Shown here: piece by piece, positions 15,336 through 20,364 of the stretch
Position numbering within the stretch: position 1 is the stretch's first letter
Layout: every line of letters starts with the position of its first letter
Virus record (IMG/VR): IMGVR_UViG_3300025282_000116
Span: 1-35,566 of that record
Length of the DNA stretch: 35,566 bases
Strand: one strand, 5' to 3'
Origin: a virus
Position numbers and translations under genes: made by a program
The notes under the pieces: generated by a model
Told to the model about the DNA's origin: nothing
Database searches by the model: none
Seen by the model: the letters and a program-made list of their open reading frames with translations, nothing else

Positions 15336-15644
15336 TTACCCCAAATCAGCAGAGCGGTTGCCCACGGTCCGAAGGGATCCGCGGCCGTTCGGCCTTTGCG
15401 CTCCGTCCCGCCCTACGACGATCGACCCGCTGGGGCCACACTCCACGTAGGTTATCTCTACCCTATAGGTATAGGCATTGGGCACGAAGCCCTGGCAGGA
15501 ATAGACCCGGACCCGTTTCCCGGGATTCTCCTCCCTCAGTTCAACGAAGACCTTGGCATCGCCACGGCTCAGGCACCGCTTCCTGGCTCGGCCTTCGACG
15601 CGCCGCGCCTCTTCCATTATGGATTCCACGGTCGGCTCGATCAT
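15336..15644 (-). CDS. Hypothetical protein, 102 aa
   Basis: ATG 15644 after GGAGGAACC that closes element E3. Helical N-terminus (MIEPTVESIMEEARRVEGRA) then a beta-rich middle (KRVRVYSCQGFVPNAYTYRV) and a disordered Arg/Gly end. No family recognised. Confidence 0.55.
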   Translation of the reverse strand: MIEPTVESIMEEARRVEGRARKRCLSRGDAKVFVELREENPGKRVRVYSCQGFVPNAYTYRVEITYVECGPSGSIVVGRDGAQRPNGRGSLRTVGNRSADLG

Positions 15645-15648
15645 GGTT

Positions 15649-15721
15649 CCTCCAACCCGACAGATTAGCCGGACTTGTGACCGGCTCGCGGGTTAACCCC
15701 GCCGAAGCGGGGCCACTCCCC
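15649..15721 (-). ncRNA. Structured intergenic RNA element E3, twister-like
   Basis: P1 is CCCCGC-UUCG-GCGGGG; P4 is GCCGG, loop UCACAAGU, CCGGC. Loop CAC pairs with GUG after GGGGA, a full compensatory change from E1/E2. AACCCG pairs with CGGGUU, which abuts GGAGG. UAA present; predicted cut 15695/15694. Precedes gene 15336-15644. Confidence 0.82.
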
Positions 15722-15727
15722 TGGTGT

Positions 15728-16558
15728 TTATTCCGGGACCGGATAGGATTCCGGGTTACGCCCACCAGCCCGCCAATAAAGAGCTCGGGGGGTCGTCTTG
15801 CCGGTCCGCCACATATTCCAGGCCTTGAATATCAGCGCCGTATAGTCGCGGATCGGCAGCTTGCGAATCGCTCCAGCGTCTTCAAGCAAGCGCCTTCGCA
15901 GGTGCAGGATCGGATGGGCTTGATGCAGGTCTATGCCGGTGGAGAGTTGGGACAGGAACGCCGCGGCGTCTTCTGCGTCAACTCCGCTGAGGATATAATG
16001 AACGATGGCCCACCGGCCCGCTCCTCCTTGGAAGAACCGGCGCATGGAATGTCCGGTCTTCAAACTACCCCGGAGTCCTGGAGCTTCATTCAATAGAGCC
16101 AGGGCCTCGGGGATAGTGAGGCCCTTTCCACCCCAGGATATCTTCTGCACCATGCCGGACCTGAGATATTCGGAATAGAAGTTGATGGTACTTGCCAGGC
16201 CTCCGCTATCAGCTTCTCCATTTATATAGAGGGCGTCTGCCAGGGTGCGCGTCCTGTTGAGGTCCATGACATAGAGGCCAGCGAGCGGGACGTTACGCAC
16301 CACGATGAAGGAAAGGGCCAACCCGGTGGCGATCAAAGCCCTCAAGCGGTGCTGCCCATCGATCAGGTTCCCATCGGTATCGAACCGGATGGGTCCGTTC
16401 GCTTCAGGTATCCAATCGTCCTCTTTCATAGCCTTGGCCCACCGATCGACCCCTGCTTGGCTGAGGCGTCTATTCTTGGGCATTTGATTCAGATATTCCT
16501 GGGCCGTTATTGGGCCAATGGTTTCGACGGTCACGGCAATATCACGCTGTGATGCCAT
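15728..16558 (-). CDS. DGQHR/ParB-like domain protein
   Basis: A 276-aa protein. The N-terminal half carries a ParB/Srx-type nucleotide-binding fold with NRRLSQAGVDRWAKAMKEDD and the signature LIDGQHRLRALIATG (residues ~65-80), followed by VVRNVPLAGLYVMDLNRTRT. This arrangement (DGQHR, then a D.NRTRT motif) occurs in phage proteins of unknown role related to DndB/ParB folds. The C-terminal half is helical. Cytoplasmic. May act in DNA modification or as an NTP-dependent regulator; function inferred only by fold. Confidence 0.7.
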   Translation of the reverse strand: MASQRDIAVTVETIGPITAQEYLNQMPKNRRLSQAGVDRWAKAMKEDDWIPEANGPIRFDTDGNLIDGQHRLRALIATGLALSFIVVRNVPLAGLYVMDLNRTRTLADALYINGEADSGGLASTINFYSEYLRSGMVQKISWGGKGLTIPEALALLNEAPGLRGSLKTGHSMRRFFQGGAGRWAIVHYILSGVDAEDAAAFLSQLSTGIDLHQAHPILHLRRRLLEDAGAIRKLPIRDYTALIFKAWNMWRTGKTTPRALYWRAGGRNPESYPVPE

Positions 16559-16566
16559 GTCGACTA

Positions 16567-16653
16567 CTCCTCGGTCTACACCTAACCCTTAGATTTAGCT
16601 GGGCTTGTGACCAGCCTGCGGGTTAAACGGCCCCGAAGAGCCGTCCACTCCCC
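16567..16653 (-). ncRNA. Structured intergenic RNA element E4, twister-like
   Basis: P1 is ACGGCUC-UUCG-GGGCCGU; P4 is GCUGG, loop UCACAAGC, CCAGC. Loop CAC pairs with GUG. UAACCC pairs with GGGUUA, a shifted register relative to other copies. Longest copy: about 20 extra bases separate the GGGUUA strand from the Shine-Dalgarno (GAGGAG). Predicted cut 16625/16624. Its 5' end shares a base with the stop of gene 16653-16820's neighbour strand (TAG at 16655-16653). Confidence 0.8.
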
Positions 16654-16820
16654 TAGCTAGCTTTCGCTAGCCGTTTGATCTCCTCCTTGGAGATGGTCAT
16701 AATGACCTCGACCTGGTTGTCGCCTAGCCTCCCGTTCTTGATGAACACCTCGTAGTTCTTGGGACCGCAATCCCGGAACCGAAGGCTGCCGTGGTCTATG
16801 GCTTGAATAATGTGTTCCAT
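16653..16820 (-). CDS. Small hypothetical protein, 55 aa
   Basis: ATG 16820 chosen because the frame upstream is occupied by RNA element E5 and GCGAGGAATATC precedes the start. MEHIIQAIDHGSLRFRDCGP then VEVIMTISKEEIKRLAKAS; a compact alpha/beta mini-protein with no motif. Placed between E5 and E4. Confidence 0.55.
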   Translation of the reverse strand: MEHIIQAIDHGSLRFRDCGPKNYEVFIKNGRLGDNQVEVIMTISKEEIKRLAKAS

Positions 16821-16826
16821 GATATT

Positions 16827-16902
16827 CCTCGCCCCCAATAATTTTGCCCCGGCCTTGGAACCGGCGACTGGGGGTTTACAGCCCCGAAGGGCTGTCCTCA
16901 CC
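16827..16902 (-). ncRNA. Structured intergenic RNA element E5, twister-like
   Basis: P1 is CAGCCC-UUCG-GGGCUG; P4 is GCCGG, loop UUCCAAGG, CCGG. Loop UCC pairs with GGA after GGUGA, a third solution of the same pseudoknot. CCCCCA pairs with UGGGGG directly before GCGAGG. Predicted cut 16878/16877. It occupies the entire gap between the stop of 16905-18080 and the start of 16653-16820. Confidence 0.82.
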
Positions 16903-16904
16903 TC

Positions 16905-18080
16905 TTAGTAGATATAGCGTTCATGATGGTGGACGGTTAAACCGTTACCGAGCCCGGTAAAATCAAAGGCGTCACATTCACAAGCCTGTTGCTCACAAGA
17001 CCAACTAGGATTATTCCCTTGAATACGGCTTGGGCATGTGCATTGTTTGGTTATCTGGAGGTCCGTTCCTTCAAGGAGTTTGTACCCGTCCTTCCGTTCA
17101 ACGGCTCCTTCCATATAGATCTGCTGGTACTTGTCGGCATACCTTTCACTGGGTATCCAAACCACTTTGACTACCGGCAATTCTTTGGTAAGGTCCGCAT
17201 CAGGATGGATCTTTCTCTTAGCATGTATCAGCCACTTGGGGTTCTTACGGCTCTTGCGGTTCTTACCCTTCTTAACGGTCGCCGTAGGCAGTTCCATCTT
17301 AGTTTGGGTTTCTATGGGGGCGGGCTCTTCACCCGCCTCCTCTGCGTAGAATTTAACCTTCTTCTTCATGCAACCTCTACCGATACGGCAGACGCTATGG
17401 GCAGGCATCAGGAAGGTCCGGGTCTTCTCTCCGAAGGTTTCCCGTAATATCTCACCGGTACTCGCGAAGGCCAGATATCCTAGCTTGTAGTTCCGCGTCA
17501 TGCAGATTGGATTGCTGTTCCGGGCCAGGAATATCCCATCAGGTTTCCGCGCGTCCACGACGGCTATGGCATATCCGCCTTCCAGTTCCGGTAAACGGGT
17601 CACCAGGTCGTTGACGGTCAAAGGTTTCTCCGTACTACTATCCCTCAAGAGGGCCATGATGGCAGCCGAGTCGACCTCAGCTACTTTGGTGTAAAGCCTT
17701 CCCAATTCCCGGTGGTTGCGGATCATACCGTTATGGACCCCAATGATGGGGTCATCAATGATGGGATGGTTGTTGGAATTTTCCTTCGGGCTGCCGGTCG
17801 TGGCTGCCCTGGTATGTCCAATCACCGCCACGGTGTCCGGCCCAATCTTGTCCATCAAGGACAGGAACTGCGCGTCTTCGGTAAGACGGGAAGCCTTCTT
17901 AGGGGCCTTATAATAGAAGATGTTTCCAATCCCTTTATTGACCACGAATGCTCCGGCGGCATCCACGCCCCGGACCTGGCAGTTCACTAGCAAACGGGTG
18001 AACTCCTCCCGGATAGTTGAGTAGTCTTCCTCAGTCCGGTCTTTTCCCGGCCCAAGGCAGAATCCAGCGATTCCACACAT
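16905..18080 (-). CDS. Class II (Ntn) glutamine amidotransferase with Cys-rich C-terminus
   Basis: A 391-aa protein. ATG 18080 gives Met-Cys-Gly-Ile-Ala-Gly-Phe, so Cys2 becomes the N-terminal nucleophile after Met removal; GGAGG lies five bases upstream. The GATase II domain (~1-230) shows GHTRAATTGSPKENSNNHPI, GVHNGMIRNHRELG and AEVDSAAIMAL, the GlmS-type glutaminase signatures. It should hydrolyse glutamine and release ammonia. No synthase domain follows; instead there is a Lys/Arg-rich linker (~270-300) and a C-terminal cluster (KQCTCPSRIQ, SCEQQACECDAF), possibly a zinc site. The amidoligase two genes upstream is the obvious ammonia or amide user. Confidence 0.9.
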   Translation of the reverse strand: MCGIAGFCLGPGKDRTEEDYSTIREEFTRLLVNCQVRGVDAAGAFVVNKGIGNIFYYKAPKKASRLTEDAQFLSLMDKIGPDTVAVIGHTRAATTGSPKENSNNHPIIDDPIIGVHNGMIRNHRELGRLYTKVAEVDSAAIMALLRDSSTEKPLTVNDLVTRLPELEGGYAIAVVDARKPDGIFLARNSNPICMTRNYKLGYLAFASTGEILRETFGEKTRTFLMPAHSVCRIGRGCMKKKVKFYAEEAGEEPAPIETQTKMELPTATVKKGKNRKSRKNPKWLIHAKRKIHPDADLTKELPVVKVVWIPSERYADKYQQIYMEGAVERKDGYKLLEGTDLQITKQCTCPSRIQGNNPSWSCEQQACECDAFDFTGLGNGLTVHHHERYIY

Positions 18081-18085
18081 GGGAA

Positions 18086-18165
18086 CCTCCAAACGCCTTT
18101 GATTGACACGGCCTTGTCACCGTGCTGGGCGTTTACGGCCCCGCCGAAACGGGGCTGACTCACGC
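18086..18165 (-). ncRNA. Structured intergenic RNA element E6, twister-like
   Basis: The most informative copy. P1 is GCCCCGU-UUCG-GCGGGGC; P4 is CACGG, loop UGACAAGG, CCGUG. Loop GAC pairs with GUC. AAACGCC pairs with GGCGUUU (7 bp) next to GGAGG, while ACGC can also pair with the upstream GCGU. Both alternatives changed in step compared with the CCC/GGG copies. Predicted cut 18135/18134. Precedes the amidotransferase. Confidence 0.85.
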
Positions 18166-18393
18166 TTATTCCAGGATCTCTCTGTTTGGGTTTGCCGTCC
18201 GAGTTATGTAATGGTGGTGGCAGCTTGATTCGATTCTTCCGCTGTTATAAGTGATCAGTACCTCAGCCTTAGCCGAACAAGGAATCGCGTCCTCAACGGT
18301 TGGGGTTTCATCGCTACCAAGAAAAGCCTCGCATTGGGTATCTTGTCCAGATAACCATCGAACTGTTAAACCGTCGAACATATTGGGTTTCAT
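18166..18393 (-). CDS. Small zinc-ribbon-like protein, 75 aa
   Basis: ATG 18393 is preceded by the GGAG ending element E7. Contains Cys/His pairs spaced as in small zinc knuckles: IPCSAKAEVLITYNSGRIES then SCHHHYI. The pattern C-x-x-x-A-E/D-V-x-x-T-x(7-11)-C-x-x-H-Y is shared with gene 19482-19676, so the two are likely paralogues flanking the amidoligase. Possible roles: metal-binding regulator, or small protein substrate of the amidoligase; neither is shown. Confidence 0.6.
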   Translation of the reverse strand: MKPNMFDGLTVRWLSGQDTQCEAFLGSDETPTVEDAIPCSAKAEVLITYNSGRIESSCHHHYITRTANPNREILE

Positions 18394-18399
18394 GGTTTG

Positions 18400-18479
18400 C
18401 TCCAACCCCTCTTTTATTTGGCCGGACTTGTGACCGGCCTGTGGGGTTACACCCGCCCCGAAGGACGGGCCACTCACCC
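18400..18479 (-). ncRNA. Structured intergenic RNA element E7, twister-like
   Basis: P1 is CCCGUCC-UUCG-GGGCGGG with one U-G pair; P4 is GGCCGG, loop UCACAAGU, CCGGCC. Loop CAC pairs with GUG. AACCCC pairs with GGGGUU abutting GGAG, and ACCC can pair with the upstream GGGU. Predicted cut 18449/18448. It starts immediately after the amidoligase TAA. Confidence 0.83.
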
Positions 18480-19397
18480 TTAGTTCCGCGTTGTGGTCCG
18501 GCGCCGTCGTTGCCGGTTCTCTTCTTCGATCTCAACGCCTTCCGGGTTTCCTCTTGATGGGCCACCTATTCCCAAACGGACGGCCAAGTTCTGCATGGCT
18601 TCGTGGGTTATCTCATCACGGTCTTTCAGCATCTCCGCTTTGAGTTCCTGTTTGAGCAAGTACCAGTCCTTGAGGACTCCGTCCATGTCCTGGTAGGGTT
18701 TCAACAGTTTGGCTTTGGTCTGCTTGGAGCGTGCCCGATTCATGATCATCTGGGTGAAGACTATCCAGTTCCAGATCTTGGTTGGATTGAGTGAGCCCTG
18801 GTGCTGTCGGAACTCGATGGTTCCATGCCTCAGGTAAGCCGTGAAGTTGACTCCGAAATACCGGCCGCCTCCATTGGCTTCACCGGCGAACGCTCTGGGT
18901 TGCATGGGAGTTCTTGGCCCTGCCCCTATCGCTAATTCCCAGTGGCGGTAGTGGTCCATCGGCCTTGCATACATCCCTCCCCGTCGGCTTGGGCTCAGTA
19001 GAAGATCGATGATGGGCTGATGGAGTTTGTAGATCTCACCGACATTCGCCATCTGTTTGGCGGTCATGCCGTCCGCGTCGTGGTGGACGTGGAGGCCGGT
19101 GCTGATGTTTACGAAGCAGCCTTGTTCCTTTAACACCCTGCAGACCGTTCGGATCTGTTCCCGTGCCTCAAGCCCCCTCATTGGAGGGCTTACCAGTTCG
19201 AACCCGTTGGGGACTGAGGCGTCCGTTACCATCTTCCAGTATTCCCGGGTGTGGTGGTTGTATCCCTCAGCGACACATGGGACTCCGGCCTCACTTATAA
19301 GAGAGGCTAGTTCATTCATCCGTCCCTGTCCTGGTCGGCGGCCTCTGGTTACGTTGAACTCGATTTCCACTCCGAATCTGTGATCTGAGAATTTCAT
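18480..19397 (-). CDS. Amidoligase family protein (Amidoligase_2-like)
   Basis: A 305-aa protein with ATG 19397. Family blocks in order: HRFGVEIEFNVTRG (first Glu), NGFELVSPPMRG (second Glu), STGLHVHHDADGMT (His-x-His-His) and RHGTIEFRQHQGSLNPTKIW (Glu-x-Arg). These are the glutamine-synthetase-like active-site motifs of the amidoligases described in comparative genomics as ATP-dependent amide or peptide-bond-forming enzymes. In phages and prophages such genes neighbour GATase II genes, as here. Likely role: joins an amino group, ammonia from the amidotransferase, or an amino acid to a carboxylate on a protein, peptide or wall precursor. Substrate unknown. The C-terminal 30 residues are basic and disordered. 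Confidence 0.88.
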   Translation of the reverse strand: MKFSDHRFGVEIEFNVTRGRRPGQGRMNELASLISEAGVPCVAEGYNHHTREYWKMVTDASVPNGFELVSPPMRGLEAREQIRTVCRVLKEQGCFVNISTGLHVHHDADGMTAKQMANVGEIYKLHQPIIDLLLSPSRRGGMYARPMDHYRHWELAIGAGPRTPMQPRAFAGEANGGGRYFGVNFTAYLRHGTIEFRQHQGSLNPTKIWNWIVFTQMIMNRARSKQTKAKLLKPYQDMDGVLKDWYLLKQELKAEMLKDRDEITHEAMQNLAVRLGIGGPSRGNPEGVEIEEENRQRRRRTTTRN

Positions 19398-19403
19398 GGT
19401 TTA

Positions 19404-19480
19404 CTCCAAACCCCTTTATTTATTTACTGGCCTTGGCACCAGTTATGGGGTTTACACCCGCCGGAGCGGGTGGCCTCACC
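19404..19480 (-). ncRNA. Structured intergenic RNA element E8, twister-like
   Basis: P1 is CACCCGC-UCCG-GCGGGUG; P4 is ACUGG, loop UGCCAAGG, CCAGU. Loop GCC pairs with GGC after GGUGA. AAACCCC pairs with GGGGUUU (7 bp) abutting GGAG. The linker after P4 is almost pure A/U. Predicted cut 19454/19453. Precedes the amidoligase. Confidence 0.83.
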
Positions 19481-19481
19481 G

Positions 19482-19676
19482 TTATTCGTTGTTGGCTTTG
19501 GCGGCTCGCCGTCCGGCGGCGGCTGGGTCTTTGGAGTCTATGGTGTAATGTTTGTTGCAGAGGATGGGACCGTTAGTTAGAACAACGTCGGCGTTGTTGG
19601 TGCAGTAACCGGTTGAAGTTTTCGCGCTGCAAAGGTAGGGGATCCGTCCGTGATTGATTGGCGTTGCGTTTTTCAT
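19482..19676 (-). CDS. Small zinc-ribbon-like protein, 64 aa
   Basis: First gene of the leftward operon. MKNATPINHGRIPYLCSAKT then GYCTNNADVVLTNGPILCNK and HY. Cys16, Cys25, Cys41 and the following KHY could make one zinc site. The second half resembles gene 18166-18393. The C-terminus is a basic Ala/Lys helix (AAAGRRAAKANNE). As the leading gene it could be a regulator, but no HTH is visible. ATG 19676 follows GAGGTAAGACAAG of element E9. Confidence 0.6.
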   Translation of the reverse strand: MKNATPINHGRIPYLCSAKTSTGYCTNNADVVLTNGPILCNKHYTIDSKDPAAAGRRAAKANNE

Positions 19677-19685
19677 CTTGTCTTA

Positions 19686-19760
19686 CCTCACCGCTTTAAT
19701 TTTGCTGGGCTTGGCACCAGCTTTGCGGTTTAAGGGGATGTTGCCATCCCCTGCCTCACC
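19686..19760 (-). ncRNA. Structured leader RNA element E9, twister-like
   Basis: First copy of the array, in the 5' leader of the operon, with no gene before it. P1 is GGGGAUG-GCAA-CAUCCCC: the usual UUCG cap is exchanged for a GNRA tetraloop. P4 is GCUGG, loop UGCCAAGC, CCAGC. Loop GCC pairs with GGC. ACCGC pairs with GCGGU just before GAGG. Predicted cut 19732/19731. The changed stem and cap with all core elements kept is strong evidence for RNA structure. Confidence 0.83.
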
Positions 19761-19960
19761 TTGTTTCCGTTCACCTTCGTCCTTCCGTCTATCATGACTT
19801 CGGGAATCGGCTAGCCCACTTGTTAAGCGCTGGGCTGGTGCTCTTCGGTCGGCTTCGTCAGCCGCCGCGTCGTGGCACCTTGCACTCGTACCGGCCTCGC
19901 GACCTCCGGCTCTCTTTCTTATATGTCGGTTGTTTTTGTTGCTGCTTGGGTGGTTCCTAT
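19761..19960 (-). promoter_or_regulatory. Long 5' leader of the leftward operon
   Basis: About 200 nt between the predicted start site and element E9, with no supported gene (a 17-codon frame from ATG near 19795 ends inside E9). Contains a hairpin AGCCCA/TGGGCT with a 12-nt loop (19813-19836) and further GC-rich pairing near 19840-19870. May act as an attenuator or hold regulator sites. Confidence 0.4.
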
Positions 19961-20064
19961 GGAACCATTATAGGTAGGATTGTACAAAATGTACATAGTT
20001 TGGAGGCTAAAATGGGACCAATCTGGGAATCGGTACGAAATTGGCCCCTTTTCGGCCCCTTTTC
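19951..20064. promoter_or_regulatory. Divergent control region with palindromic operators and leftward promoter
   Basis: Leftward promoter candidate: -10 TATAAT on the minus strand at 19972-19967, -35-like TGTACA 17 bp upstream (19995-19990). A perfect palindrome TGGTTCC-TAT-GGAACCA (19951-19967) covers the expected start site. TGTACA-AAA-TGTACA (19981-19995) covers the -35 region. GGGACCAAT and ATTGGCCCC form a spaced inverted repeat further right (~20015-20049). GGCCCCTTTTC is repeated in tandem at 20043-20053 and 20054-20064. The arrangement fits repressor or activator sites controlling the early operon. Confidence 0.55.
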
Positions 20065-20095
20065 TTTACAAATATTGTTTTTTATCTGTTCCGTG

Positions 20096-20140
20096 TAAGG
20101 CTGCCCGGACGGGTGTATACTGGGCGAAAGGGGGATTTTG
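20096..20140 (+). promoter_or_regulatory. Rightward promoter candidate and RBS for the HTH gene
   Basis: TATACT at 20116-20121 is a good -10. A weak -35-like TGTAAG lies 16 bp upstream (about 20094-20099). The purine-rich GAAAGGGGG (20126-20134) is the ribosome-binding site before ATG 20141. The weak -35 suggests activator dependence. Confidence 0.45.
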
Positions 20141-20362
20141 ATGGTAACGATTGAACAATCTGACACGGCCCATCTGGTCCGGCGGCTTCGGGATATGGGC
20201 TTCAGTTATATGGAGATAGGACGGCACCTGGGGGTCCACTGGAGGACGGTCTACCGGTGGGGGCGTAGTGAGAACCATCCGTGGGCTATGGGGCCGGTGA
20301 ACCAGGCCCTTGCCGGTATGATCCGGATCCAACCTTCAGGACGGCAGCCGCTAGACGGCTAG
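20141..20362 (+). CDS. Small HTH DNA-binding regulator
   Basis: A 73-aa protein, first gene of the rightward operon. The helix-turn-helix spans ~13-42 (LVRRLRDMGFSYMEIGRHLG, then VHWRTVYRWGR), the resolvase/transposase-like HTH_23 type, in which a WRTVYRW recognition helix is typical. No effector domain follows. Its position beside the palindromes of the divergent control region makes it the best candidate for their binding protein. ATG 20141 is preferred over TTG 20138. Confidence 0.75.
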   Translation: MVTIEQSDTAHLVRRLRDMGFSYMEIGRHLGVHWRTVYRWGRSENHPWAMGPVNQALAGMIRIQPSGRQPLDG

Positions 20363-20364
20363 TC

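Noticed and set aside
14573-19760. Regularly recurring GC-rich spacers read as a CRISPR array
   Set aside because: The units are not identical, lie 0.3-1.3 kb apart between genes, and conserve pairing rather than sequence; no cas genes are present.
14573-19760. UUCG hairpins as intrinsic terminators between genes
   Set aside because: No U-tract follows any of them; instead UAA and a second hairpin follow, and terminators before every gene would silence the operon.
19820-20098. 92-aa plus-strand reading frame in the control region
   Set aside because: It crosses the palindromes and promoters, has no ribosome site and a low-complexity, unlikely composition.
20281-20364. Longer N-terminus for the PD-(D/E)XK nuclease
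   Set aside because: It would overlap the HTH gene by 80 bases and adds a Gly/Pro-rich stretch without strand or helix pattern; ATG 20365 fits directly after the HTH stop.
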